A stretch of 64,000 nucleotides of DNA from Paenibacillus piri (GTDB taxonomy: Bacteria; Bacillota; Bacilli; Paenibacillales; NBRC-103111), in assembly GCF_004354045.1 (NCBI RefSeq), contig NZ_SMRT01000005.1:196513-260512 (forward strand), read 5' to 3'. The notes below the pieces were generated by a model. That model was not told the origin of the DNA. It saw only the letters and a program-made list of their open reading frames with translations, and ran no database searches. A program made the position numbers and the translations under genes. Of the stretch, positions 46,705 to 54,973 are shown in pieces. Positions within the stretch are counted from its first letter, which is position 1, and every line of letters starts with the position of its first letter.

Positions 46705-47850
46705 TTGCTGCACAAATATAAGAACGTCGACTTTCTCATCGTAGGCATCCTGTTAATTTTTATGGTCATTAGCACGCTGCTCGTGTATAGCGCAACGCTG
46801 GATGATCCGTACATTGATTTTGACTTGAAAAAGACGCTGACGATTTACATCATTTCGATTATAGCGCTGGCCGGAGTGACTTTTGTCGACTATCGGGTCA
46901 TGCTCAAATTATCGCCCTATTTTTATACGGCAGGTGTTGTATTGCTTGTTGCGGTATATAAATTCGGGCTGGAAAAGAACGGCGCCAGGAGCTGGTTCTC
47001 ACTGCCGGGAGGGCTGGAATTTCAGCCGGCCGAGTTTGTGAAGCTCGTCCTTATCATCGGATTGGCTGCCTATATGGCAAGAAGACAAGGCGAGCCGCTT
47101 TCGTTTTTGACGGATGTCATTCCGGTAAGCACAATCGTGCTGGTACCCTTTGTTCTCGTGCTCATTCAACCGGACTTGGGGAACGCGATTATTTTTCTCG
47201 TGATATTGGTCGGCATGCTGTGGATCGGCAATATCAAGTATTTGCATTTTTTGATCGGCGTGCTGCTTGCAGTGGCGGCATTGGCTTTGTTCATGTACTT
47301 GTTTACGCATTATCACGATCCGATCAAAACGTATTTTACGGAAAAGGGAAAGGCGCACTGGGTAGCCCGTATCGACACGTTTATCAGTCCCGAAAACGCG
47401 ACCAAGGACCAGAAGTTCCAGGTCGACAATTCCATTAAAGCGATCGGCTCGGGCGGCTTGACCGGCGAAAATTATTTAAAGGGAACGTCGGTGCACCGCA
47501 ATTTTATTCCTTATGCATATTCCGATTCGATCTTCGTCGTGCTGGCCGAGGAGTTCGGCTTTGTCGGCTCGTCGGTGCTGCTGCTGCTCTATTTCGTGCT
47601 CATTTACCGGATGATACTCATTTCAATCCAATGTACCGATAAAACGGGCTCGTACATCATCATAGGGGTCGTTTCGATGTTCGTCTTTCAAATATTCGAA
47701 AACGTCGGGATGTTGATCGGCATTATGCCGCTGACCGGGATTACGCTGCCTTTTATAAGCTACGGCGGCACGTCGCTTCTTATCAATATGATGAGCATCG
47801 GCCTGGTCATGAGCATCCGCGTGCATCAGGAAAAGGAACCGAGGTTCTGA
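46705..47850 (+). CDS. rodA: SEDS peptidoglycan polymerase RodA
   Basis: This is a FtsW/RodA/SpoVE-family glycosyltransferase of 381 residues with about ten transmembrane helices. Key patterns: QPAEFVKLVLIIGLA, LIQPDLGNAIIFLVI (catalytic Asp region), GLTGENYLKGTS, NFIPYAYSDSIFVVLAEEFGF and LTGITLPFISYGGTSLL. The order mreBCD-minCD-rodA favours the elongation form RodA over FtsW or SpoVE. It starts at TTG 46705, 7 bases after minD, with GGATGAG upstream. Confidence 0.9.
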   Translation: MLHKYKNVDFLIVGILLIFMVISTLLVYSATLDDPYIDFDLKKTLTIYIISIIALAGVTFVDYRVMLKLSPYFYTAGVVLLVAVYKFGLEKNGARSWFSLPGGLEFQPAEFVKLVLIIGLAAYMARRQGEPLSFLTDVIPVSTIVLVPFVLVLIQPDLGNAIIFLVILVGMLWIGNIKYLHFLIGVLLAVAALALFMYLFTHYHDPIKTYFTEKGKAHWVARIDTFISPENATKDQKFQVDNSIKAIGSGGLTGENYLKGTSVHRNFIPYAYSDSIFVVLAEEFGFVGSSVLLLLYFVLIYRMILISIQCTDKTGSYIIIGVVSMFVFQIFENVGMLIGIMPLTGITLPFISYGGTSLLINMMSIGLVMSIRVHQEKEPRF

Positions 47851-47881
47851 TCCGCCAATCCAAAGAGCAATTTCCACCATT

Positions 47882-47908
47882 AAGCACCCTTCGGGGTGCT
47901 TTTTTTTA
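47882..47908 (+). terminator. Intrinsic terminator after rodA
   Basis: AAGCACC-cttc-GGGGTGCTT followed by a run of seven or eight T. It ends the mre-min-rodA unit. Confidence 0.9.
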
Positions 47909-48000
47909 TGCTAAAGGCTGATCCCGAGTTCAGCCAAGGTCAGGCAAGAACGGCACCGGCTACATAACAATTATTCCCGCCAATGGGAGCCGCCCGCTGT

Positions 48001-48028
48001 TATATTCGGATGTACAGGCTCATAGGAT
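48001..48028 (+). promoter_or_regulatory. Candidate sigma-E promoter for spoIVFA-spoIVFB
   Basis: TATATT (48001-48006, preceded by GT), 14-bp spacer, CATAGGAT (48021-48028). This compares well with the mother-cell sigma-E pattern (ATATT, 14, CATACAAT). The spoIVF operon is sigma-E-dependent in Bacillus subtilis. Confidence 0.5.
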
Positions 48029-48129
48029 GAAGTATACAAGCCCCTGCCTGTCTCTTCGGTTTCGCGTGTGCCGCTCGCATCGGCTGTATAACATCGGGGA
48101 CAGGCTTTAAATTGAAGGAGGGTCTGGTT

Positions 48130-49047
48130 ATGGAAACAAGGGATAAGGTGCGTCAAAGGCGGATGGAGCGGATCCGGCAGCTGCAGGAAGCCGACCGGTC
48201 CGCTTACTATAGCCCTTCGGAATATGCGGGCCCGGCAAGGCCGGAGCAATCCTCCCTCGAGCGCGTACCGAGAATCGGCGGAAGGGAAAATCCTTATGCC
48301 GCCGGTTACCGGAAAGACCTGGATCGGTGGAACGATCCGGAATATGTATGGAAGCAAAAAATGGAGCGCGACCGCAACATATCAGGAACGTACAGGAACG
48401 GCGATTTCCGCGATGACGGCGGCAACCGGTTCGTTCCTTCGCGCCGGGGCCTGCGCGCAAAGCTGGTCATCAGCTGCATGTTATTCGCGGCGGTTTGGGG
48501 CATTTTCCATGTGAACCATCCATGGGCCAATAAAGGCAAGGCGTTCATTACCGCGGCCTTGAATGAACCGTATGATTTTCAAAAGGTGGCCTTATGGTAC
48601 GAGCGGCAGTTTGGCGGTACGCCGACGCTGCTGCCCGCGCTCAATCCGGTGAAGCATGAAGAAGCGCAAAAAGTGTCGGCCGATGCCAGTCATTATTTTG
48701 CGCCGGTGAAAGGCAAAGTGATTGCCCCCTTCGAGCCGGGACGTCAGGGGATCACGTTGGAGACGAAGACGGATGCCACGGTAGCGGCTGTGGACAAAGG
48801 ATTGGTTGTGTTTGCCGGAAACAGGGAAGATACGGGCTATACGATCATCATTCGGCATACGAACGGGATGCAAACGGTCTACGGTTGGATTGAGCAGGGC
48901 AAGGTTGAATTGAACGATTGGATCAAAGGAGGGGAAACGATCGGAACCGTATCGAAAAACAGCTCCAGGCCATCGGGCTATCTTTATTTTGCCATTTCAA
49001 AAGACAATAAATATATAAACCCCGCGGATGTGGTCAGCTTTGACTAA
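48130..49047 (+). CDS. spoIVFA: Stage IV sporulation protein SpoIVFA (inactive LytM domain)
   Basis: SpoIVFA tethers the SpoIVFB protease in the outer forespore membrane and is cut by forespore signalling proteases. It has 305 residues: a basic cytoplasmic part, one membrane helix (LVISCMLFAAVWGIFHV) and a C-terminal M23/LytM-like domain (VAAVDKGLVVFAG, IRHTNGMQTVYGWIE). The zinc motifs of active LytM enzymes are missing: the usual HLHFE is LYFAI. AAGGAGGG lies 7 bases before ATG 48130. Confidence 0.9.
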   Translation: METRDKVRQRRMERIRQLQEADRSAYYSPSEYAGPARPEQSSLERVPRIGGRENPYAAGYRKDLDRWNDPEYVWKQKMERDRNISGTYRNGDFRDDGGNRFVPSRRGLRAKLVISCMLFAAVWGIFHVNHPWANKGKAFITAALNEPYDFQKVALWYERQFGGTPTLLPALNPVKHEEAQKVSADASHYFAPVKGKVIAPFEPGRQGITLETKTDATVAAVDKGLVVFAGNREDTGYTIIIRHTNGMQTVYGWIEQGKVELNDWIKGGETIGTVSKNSSRPSGYLYFAISKDNKYINPADVVSFD

Positions 49048-49924
49048 TTGGAACCGGTGGTTCGGCACCATATACCGATTTCACCCTTTATTTTCAATCG
49101 TGATCCTGCTGTCCGTGCTGGCGGGTTACTTTATAGAAACGGCCACATTATTTGCGATTGTGTTCGTGCACGAGCTCGGTCATGTGCTGGCTGCCAAAAG
49201 CTTCGGCTGGCGGGTCAAGGAAGTGCAGCTGCTGCCTTTTGGCGGCGTAGTCGTCGTGGAGGAACAAGGGAGCGTACCGGCCTGGCAGGAAATCGTCGTC
49301 GCGCTCTGGGGACCGCTGCAGAACGTCTGGATGATCGCCGCAGCCGCGGGCTTGCAGTGGTGCGGCCTGATTTCGGGGGATTGGGCGGCGTATTTCATTC
49401 AGGCTAACGTATTTATTGCTTTGTTCAATTTGCTGCCGATCCTTCCGTTGGACGGCGGTAAAATGATGCAATCATGCTTGAGCCTATGGCTGCCTTATCA
49501 TCGGGTTATTGTATTCAGCTGTCTCATCAGTCTCGCGTTCAGCTCGGTGCTTGTCGCGATTTCGCTATTGCATGCGCTTCGCGGAGGCATCCAAATGAAT
49601 TTGCTGATCATCGGCCTGTTTCTGCTTTATTCGAACTGGTATGCCTACAAAGGTTTGTCTTACCATTTTATGCGTTTTTTGATCAACCGGGAATTTGTCC
49701 TTTCGCGACTTATGAATCAGGGTACATTGGCGCAACCTATTGTAGTAAACGGACGTCTAAAAGTTACGGATATTGTCCGCTTATTTATTCGGGAAAAATA
49801 CCATCTCATTTATGTCATGGACGAGCGCGGAGCCATATGTGCCGTGCTGCCCGAACAACCCCTGCTGCAGTCCTATTTTAATGAATCCAAGCGGGGATGT
49901 GCGATTTCCGAGCTTTTCATGTAA
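49028..49924 (+). CDS. spoIVFB: Intramembrane metalloprotease SpoIVFB (pro-sigma-K processing)
   Basis: This site-2-protease-family enzyme cleaves pro-sigma-K in the mother cell. It has 298 residues and about six membrane helices. The zinc site is HELGH in IVFVHELGHVLAAKSFGW. The third ligand Asp lies in NLLPILPLDGGKMM. A C-terminal CBS-like region senses ATP in homologues. The frame opens at ATG 49028, 20 bases inside spoIVFA. TTG 49040 is a possible alternative, and neither has a strong ribosome site, which suggests coupling. Confidence 0.93.
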   Translation: MWSALTNWNRWFGTIYRFHPLFSIVILLSVLAGYFIETATLFAIVFVHELGHVLAAKSFGWRVKEVQLLPFGGVVVVEEQGSVPAWQEIVVALWGPLQNVWMIAAAAGLQWCGLISGDWAAYFIQANVFIALFNLLPILPLDGGKMMQSCLSLWLPYHRVIVFSCLISLAFSSVLVAISLLHALRGGIQMNLLIIGLFLLYSNWYAYKGLSYHFMRFLINREFVLSRLMNQGTLAQPIVVNGRLKVTDIVRLFIREKYHLIYVMDERGAICAVLPEQPLLQSYFNESKRGCAISELFM

Positions 49925-49946
49925 AATGAAGTCCGAGGTGGAGAAG

Positions 49947-51188
49947 ATGAAGCGAATCCTGGTTCAATGCGGACAAGAGCAGATCGAAGTGGCTGTACTG
50001 GAAGACGGCAAGCTGGTCGAGTATGACAGCGAGCTGCGCGGAACCGAGCAATTAGCCGGAAACATGTACCTGGGTCGTGTCATGACCGTACTGCAAGGGA
50101 TGCAGGCGGCATTTTTGGATATCGGGCTGGATAAAAACGCTTTTTTATATATCGATGATATTTTGCCGGCGCATCTGGAAAAGCAGCCCAAGCAGAAGCC
50201 GGCGATCACAGACCTGCTGCAGGTGGGACAAACGCTGCTGGTGCAGGTCGTAAAAGAGCCTGTAGGTACGAAAGGCGCGCGCGTAACGACCCACCATTCC
50301 ATTCCGGGAAGATGGGGCGTCTATATGCCGGAGGCCGATTATATAGGCGTCTCCCGCAAAATCGAGAACGAATCCGAACGTTCGCGCCTGAAACAGGCCG
50401 CGGAAAGCCGTTTGCAGCCAGGCGAGGGCTTTATCGCCAGGACGGCCGCGGAAGGCGTGGACAATGAGCTGCTGGCGGTGGATTTGGAGGAGCTGAGACA
50501 GCGTTGGACCGGCGTTCAGGAAGTCGTCAAGCAGCCGGGAAAGGTGCCGCGCAAAGTGTATACGGATTTCGGACTGCTTACGCGTTACATCCGGGACGGC
50601 TTCCGCGAGGATGTTAACGAGCTGTGGGTCGACGACAAGGAAGCGTACGCTTCGATCGCCACGATGGTCGGCTGGTCCGCGCCGCTGCTGCAGGACAGGG
50701 TCCGGCAATTCGATACGAGGGGCGGATCGCTTTTTTCCGTGTACCAGGTGGACGAGCAGCTGCAGAGCGGCTTCAAGCGAAAAATATGGCTTGATAACGG
50801 CGGCTACCTGATCGTGGATTACACGGAAGCTTTGACGGTGTTCGACGTGAATACGGGCAAGTATACGGGCAGCATTAACCTGGAGCAGACGGCCTGCGAC
50901 ACGAATCTTATTGCGGCCAAAGATATCGCCAGACTGCTGAGGCTGCGTGATATCGGCGGACTGATCGTGATCGATTTTATCGATATGGAATCGGAGGCGA
51001 ACCGTAAGCAGGTGCTTGAAAAGCTGATCGAGGAAACGAAAAAGGACCGTACCAAAAATGCGATAGCCGGCTGGACGAAGCTCGGACTTGTCGAATTGAC
51101 GCGGAAGAAAGTCAAGGACGGCAAGCAAAGGCTGTATGCGTCGCGCTGCAAGGCGTGCGATGGCACAGGCTGGGTATGGAGCAAATAG
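49947..51188 (+). CDS. rng: Ribonuclease G/E family protein
   Basis: This endoribonuclease has 413 residues. An S1-type RNA-binding domain (NMYLGRVMTVLQGMQAAFLDIGLDKNAFLY) is followed by the catalytic domain with Asp residues in FDVNTGKYTG and IVIDFIDMESE. A C-terminal CKACDGTG motif is related to the zinc-link region. ATG 49947 has GAGGTGGAG just before it. Bacillus subtilis lacks an RNase G/E, so its presence next to rplU is typical of Paenibacillus-like genomes rather than Bacillus. Confidence 0.93.
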   Translation: MKRILVQCGQEQIEVAVLEDGKLVEYDSELRGTEQLAGNMYLGRVMTVLQGMQAAFLDIGLDKNAFLYIDDILPAHLEKQPKQKPAITDLLQVGQTLLVQVVKEPVGTKGARVTTHHSIPGRWGVYMPEADYIGVSRKIENESERSRLKQAAESRLQPGEGFIARTAAEGVDNELLAVDLEELRQRWTGVQEVVKQPGKVPRKVYTDFGLLTRYIRDGFREDVNELWVDDKEAYASIATMVGWSAPLLQDRVRQFDTRGGSLFSVYQVDEQLQSGFKRKIWLDNGGYLIVDYTEALTVFDVNTGKYTGSINLEQTACDTNLIAAKDIARLLRLRDIGGLIVIDFIDMESEANRKQVLEKLIEETKKDRTKNAIAGWTKLGLVELTRKKVKDGKQRLYASRCKACDGTGWVWSK

Positions 51189-51191
51189 GCG

Positions 51192-51220
51192 TTGCATTGG
51201 TATATCATCTATGGTAAAAT
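51192..51220 (+). promoter_or_regulatory. Sigma-A promoter for the rplU-prp-rpmA operon
   Basis: TTGCAT (51192-51197), 17-bp spacer, TAAAAT (51215-51220), immediately after the rng stop. Confidence 0.65.
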
Positions 51221-51242
51221 ATTTGGGTGTGTTGCTTTTGAC

Positions 51243-51333
51243 ATGCTGTAACCGCGCGAAGCGGGTTTAAGCGCGCGTCTTGAATAAAAGGCGGGCCACC
51301 TGGCTTTAGGCGAGTCTGAGACATGAGGAGGTG
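51243..51333 (+). ncRNA. Ribosomal protein L21 leader
   Basis: The 5' UTR has the features of the Firmicutes L21 leader: CCGCG-n-AAGCGGG, AGCGCGCGTCTTGAAT, AAGGCGGGCCACCTGGCTTT and AGGCGAGTCTGAG just before the Shine-Dalgarno. It probably lets L21 repress its own operon. Recognition is by pattern, not by model search. Confidence 0.75.
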
Positions 51334-51341
51334 CTGTAACT

Positions 51342-51653
51342 ATGTACGCTATTATTGAAACGGGTGGTAAACAATACAAAGTTCAGGAAGGCGATGTGCT
51401 TTACATCGAGAAGCTGAACGTTGGTGAAGGCGATGCCGTAACTTTCGACAAAGTATTGGCTGTATCCAAAGAGTCCGGCCTGGTGCTGGGAGCTCCGTTG
51501 GTATCCGGCGCTGCGGTATCCGCGAAAGTGGAAAAGCACGGTAAAGGTGAGAAAATCATCGTTTACAAATACAAAGCTAAGAAGAACTACCGTCGCAAGC
51601 ATGGTCACCGTCAGCCTTACACTAAAGTCGTGATTGAAAAAATCAACGCTTAA
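51342..51653 (+). CDS. rplU: 50S ribosomal protein L21
   Basis: The 103 residues start [20 protein letters not shown] and end with the [16 protein letters not shown] motif of L21, which binds 23S rRNA. GAGGAGGTG lies 8 bases before the ATG. It is the first gene of the rplU-prp-rpmA operon. Confidence 0.98.
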   Translation: MYAIIETGGKQYKVQEGDVLYIEKLNVGEGDAVTFDKVLAVSKESGLVLGAPLVSGAAVSAKVEKHGKGEKIIVYKYKAKKNYRRKHGHRQPYTKVVIEKINA

Positions 51654-51662
51654 GGATAAGGC

Positions 51663-51995
51663 ATGATTAGAATTACGATCAGGCGCAAGCCGAATGGCGG
51701 TATCCGGTCATTTCAGGTTAAAGGTCATGCATTGTATGATCAGTCCGGCAAAGACATCGTTTGCGCCGGCGTTTCGGCGGTTACGGTCGGCACGGTGAAT
51801 GCGGTCGAGGCTCTATTGGGACTAGAGCTTCAAGTCGAAACCAAGCATGGCTTGCTCTATGCGGAAGTGGCCGACAACCTCGATGAAGCATTGGAAACGA
51901 AAGTGCAGCTGCTGCTGGAATCGATGGTCGTCATGCTGCAATCGATTGAACAATCGTACGGTGCATATATAGCCATGCAGGAACAAATTAAATGA
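51663..51995 (+). CDS. prp: Ribosomal-processing cysteine protease Prp (YsxB)
   Basis: Prp removes the N-terminal extension of L27. The 110 residues carry the catalytic His in FQVKGHALYDQ and Cys in DIVCAGVSAV. It lies, as expected, between rplU and rpmA, and the L27 encoded next has a matching cleavage site. Confidence 0.95.
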   Translation: MIRITIRRKPNGGIRSFQVKGHALYDQSGKDIVCAGVSAVTVGTVNAVEALLGLELQVETKHGLLYAEVADNLDEALETKVQLLLESMVVMLQSIEQSYGAYIAMQEQIK

Positions 51996-52010
51996 AGGAG
52001 GTAGACTTCC

Positions 52011-52322
52011 ATGCTACAATTAAATCTTCAGCTGTTTGCATCCAAGAAGGGTGTAGGTTCCACGAAGAACGGTCGTGACAGCATCGCGAAGCGTCTTGGC
52101 GTGAAGCGTGCGGACGGTCAGCAAGTAACGGCCGGCAGCATTTTGGTGCGTCAACGCGGCACGAAAATTCATCCGGGCAACAACGTAGGCATCGGTTCCG
52201 ATGATACTTTGTTCGCCAAGATCGAAGGCGTAGTAAAGTTTGAACGTTTGGGTCGCGATCGCAAAAAGGTTAGCGTCTACCCAGTTGACGTAGCTCCGGT
52301 AGCTGCGGCAGTAGAAGTGTAA
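52011..52322 (+). CDS. rpmA: 50S ribosomal protein L27 with Prp-cleaved N-terminal extension
   Basis: The 103 residues begin [20 protein letters not shown]. The LQLFA-SKKG junction is the known Prp cleavage pattern in Firmicutes, exposing the mature N-terminus that reaches the peptidyl transferase centre. AAGGAGG lies 8 bases before the ATG. Confidence 0.98.
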   Translation: MLQLNLQLFASKKGVGSTKNGRDSIAKRLGVKRADGQQVTAGSILVRQRGTKIHPGNNVGIGSDDTLFAKIEGVVKFERLGRDRKKVSVYPVDVAPVAAAVEV

Positions 52323-52338
52323 TACGATCATCGACGAT

Positions 52339-52371
52339 AACCCCGGCGATTACGCATCGCCGGGGTTTTTG
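52339..52371 (+). terminator. Intrinsic terminator after rpmA
   Basis: AACCCCGGCGAT-tacgc-ATCGCCGGGGTT, a perfect 12-bp stem, followed by TTT. Confidence 0.93.
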
Positions 52372-52475
52372 CATATATCGGGAATTAAAGGGAAGAAACG
52401 GAAAGTGAATTTTTCCCTGCACAGTGATATACTGTATAGGTTGAGAATTTGGTACAACGGATCGGAGATGTATGC

Positions 52476-53120
52476 ATGAAGTCTGAACGGATCAATTGCG
52501 AACAAACGGACGGAAGCGCGAAAGCGCACGAGCATGCTTTGCCCGGCGAGGCCGGGGATCTGAATTCCAATCTCAGGTTGATTCGCATATTCAACCATTA
52601 TCGTCACGATTGGATGAATGACATACAGCTGCTGTTCGGCTATGTCAAATTAAAAAAGTATGATAAATTAGAAGACCTTATGGAGAAAATAAAAGGCAGG
52701 GTTCTGCAGGAAAGCTGCCTTTCCAAATTGGGACATGCCGACTTGATCGTATATCTCCTGTCTTTCCAGGCGGAAGTGAAAGATATGCTGCTGGAAATTG
52801 AAATGGAGCGGGAAATACACATTAACGAGCTGCCGCTTGACGGCGACGGAATGTTCGGGCTGCTTAAAGCCGCCATCGAAGCGTTCAAAAGCAACTCCTT
52901 GCATCACGGCGACGGCGAGCACCGGCTGACCGTCGAGCTGGCGGATAAGAACGGGCGGCTGGAAATCCACATGCGCTACCAGGGAACGATCAAACGCGAG
53001 CTGCTGTCCGAAGAGCTGGAGCGGGCGGTTTCAGCGTCTGCGCTGAAAGTGAGATGGGACAAACGGCTGCTGGACGAGCACCGTGCGGAAGTCCATATCG
53101 AAATTCCTTATTCTACATAA
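52476..53120 (+). CDS. spo0B: Sporulation initiation phosphotransferase Spo0B
   Basis: Spo0B relays phosphate from Spo0F to Spo0A. The 214 residues have an N-terminal unstructured 30 residues, then the helical hairpin with the phosphorylated His in IFNHYRHDWMNDIQLLFGY, and a C-terminal degenerate ATPase-like fold. ATG 52476 has GGAG 8 bases upstream. It lies between rpmA and obg as in Bacillus; obg follows after 57 bp. Confidence 0.9.
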   Translation: MKSERINCEQTDGSAKAHEHALPGEAGDLNSNLRLIRIFNHYRHDWMNDIQLLFGYVKLKKYDKLEDLMEKIKGRVLQESCLSKLGHADLIVYLLSFQAEVKDMLLEIEMEREIHINELPLDGDGMFGLLKAAIEAFKSNSLHHGDGEHRLTVELADKNGRLEIHMRYQGTIKRELLSEELERAVSASALKVRWDKRLLDEHRAEVHIEIPYST

Positions 53121-53177
53121 ACCAACGAACCGGCTTTGCTTGCAAAAAGGTACGGCTGTACGAAAAGAGGTGGAACC

Positions 53178-54479
53178 ATGTTTCTCGATAAAGCGAAAAT
53201 TTATGTGAAGGGCGGCGACGGAGGCGACGGGCTCGTTGCGTTCCGCAGGGAAAAATATGTGCCCGAAGGCGGCCCCGCCGGCGGCGACGGAGGCAATGGC
53301 GGCGATGTTATATTCCGTGTGGACGAAGGCTTGCGGACGCTGATCGATTTCCGCTACCAGAAGCACTTCAAGGCGGCGCGGGGCGAAAAAGGGCGCAATA
53401 AGAGCCAGCACGGGGCGGGCGCCGACGACATGATCGTCAAGGTGCCGCCCGGCACGGTTGTGATTGACGATGACACGCAGGAAATATTGGCTGATTTGAC
53501 GCGCCACGGCCAGCAGGTGATTGTTGCCCGCGGCGGACGCGGCGGACGCGGCAATACGCGATTTGCAACGCCGAACAACCCGGCGCCGGAAATCGCTGAA
53601 AACGGCGAGGAAGGCGAGGAGCGCTGGCTCGTAATGGAGCTGAAGGTGATGGCGGACGTCGGCCTAGTCGGATTTCCCAGCGTCGGCAAATCGACGCTCC
53701 TGTCCGTCGTTTCGGCGGCGCAGCCGAAAATCGGGGCTTATCATTTTACGACGCTGACGCCGAATCTGGGCGTCGTCGACGTTGGCGACGGGCGCAGCTT
53801 CGTCATGGCCGACCTGCCCGGCCTGATTGAAGGGGCGCATCAGGGCGTCGGGCTCGGGCATGAGTTTTTGCGTCATGTGGAGCGTACCCGCGTCATTATT
53901 CACGTAATCGATATGGCAGGTACGGAAGGGCGCGACCCGTTTGACGACTGGCTCAAAATCAACGAGGAGCTGAAGCTGTACAGCGCCAAATTGGAGGAGC
54001 GGCCGCAAATTGTAGCCGCCAACAAGATGGATATGCCGGAGGCGGAAGCGAATTTGGCCGAATTTTCAAGACGGTTGGCCGAGACCCATCCGGAAACGCG
54101 GATTGTGCCGATTTCGGCGGTTACGAAGAGCGGCGTGCAGGAGCTGCTGTATAAAGCGGCTGACCTGCTCGCCACAATTCCGGAAATGCCGCTGGTCGAA
54201 GATTTGGTCGACTTGTCCGAGCGCAAGGTTTACAAGCTTGAAGCGAAGGACGAGGAAGATTATGTCATCCGCAGAGAAAACGAAACGTTCGTGATCGACA
54301 GTCCGAGCATTGAGAAGCTGATCAAGCGTACGAACTTCAGCACGCAGGAGTCCGTCACCCGTTTTGCGCGCATTTTGCGCAAGAAGGGGATCGATCAAGC
54401 GCTGCGCGAGCGTGGCGCCCAGGACGGGCAGACCGTGCGGATCGGCGATTTTGAATTCGAGTTTGTGGAAAGAGAATAG
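53178..54479 (+). CDS. obg: GTPase Obg (CgtA)
   Basis: This essential GTPase is linked to 50S assembly, stress and sporulation. The 433 residues have an N-terminal glycine-rich Obg fold ([30 protein letters not shown]), G domain ([40 protein letters not shown]) and a C-terminal OCT domain. Start ATG 53178 follows AGAGGTGG. Upstream, GGCTTTGC-tt-GCAAAAAGG and TACGGC-t-GTACG form two small hairpins like those before lonA and hemL, but weaker. Confidence 0.97.
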   Translation: MFLDKAKIYVKGGDGGDGLVAFRREKYVPEGGPAGGDGGNGGDVIFRVDEGLRTLIDFRYQKHFKAARGEKGRNKSQHGAGADDMIVKVPPGTVVIDDDTQEILADLTRHGQQVIVARGGRGGRGNTRFATPNNPAPEIAENGEEGEERWLVMELKVMADVGLVGFPSVGKSTLLSVVSAAQPKIGAYHFTTLTPNLGVVDVGDGRSFVMADLPGLIEGAHQGVGLGHEFLRHVERTRVIIHVIDMAGTEGRDPFDDWLKINEELKLYSAKLEERPQIVAANKMDMPEAEANLAEFSRRLAETHPETRIVPISAVTKSGVQELLYKAADLLATIPEMPLVEDLVDLSERKVYKLEAKDEEDYVIRRENETFVIDSPSIEKLIKRTNFSTQESVTRFARILRKKGIDQALRERGAQDGQTVRIGDFEFEFVERE

Positions 54480-54502
54480 CGCAATCTCCTAAACGGAAAA
54501 TG

Positions 54503-54550
54503 AAGAGCGTCGGCCTTGTATCGATATGATACGGCTGGCGCTCTTTTTTA
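54503..54550 (+). terminator. Intrinsic terminator after obg
   Basis: AAGAGCG-n-GCC-n-GTATC pairs with GATAC-n-GGCGCTCTT, followed by TTTTT. Confidence 0.85.
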
Positions 54551-54637
54551 ACTGAATAGAAAGTATAAGATTCTATACTTTGCTTCGCACAATCTTGATA
54601 GACGCGCCCGTCCTCCGAGGCAGTGAAGCCGTTTATG
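54551..54637 (+). repeat. R2 repeat, copy 4
   Basis: AACTGAATAG, then AAAGTATA-agattc-TATACTTT (8-bp perfect palindrome), GCTTCGCACAATC, TTGATAGACGCGCCCGTCC, GAGGCAGTGAAGCCGTTTAT. It starts right at the T-run of the obg terminator. Confidence 0.8.
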
Positions 54638-54757
54638 ATGGGATGGAACTGAAGAGGCATTGAACTTTTCCGATTTCGATTGTATAGTATATTTATGTAA
54701 TAAAACCTAACGTCATTACGATTTAATTCGCTGGAATATGCATGATTTAGAGGAGTG

Positions 54758-54856
54758 ATGAGAAGTGAAATGATTATTTTTTCCTTATTATGGACTATAA
54801 TTGAAATAGTTTGTCAGGAAATATCCATTTTCGTGTTAGTTATAATATTTCGATGA
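54758..54856 (+). CDS. Possible 32-aa hydrophobic peptide
   Basis: From ATG 54758, preceded by GAGGAG two bases away (too close for a good ribosome site), the product is MRSEMIIFSLLWTIIEIVCQ then EISIFVLVIIFR. Its TGA overlaps an ATG (54853) as ATGA, opening a second 60-codon frame that runs 62 bases into the TrpD-like gene in another phase. The surrounding 54638-54970 is AT-rich. It may be chance. Confidence 0.25.
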   Translation: MRSEMIIFSLLWTIIEIVCQEISIFVLVIIFR

Positions 54857-54973
54857 CCAACACCGGCGACCGTTACTTTACGGTTCCGATTCATATTGAT
54901 AGACGTTTTAACGATGTACGGATGAAAGCTTCGCCGTGGTTAACTTATGATGACTTGAAACGGGGTGGACAGC

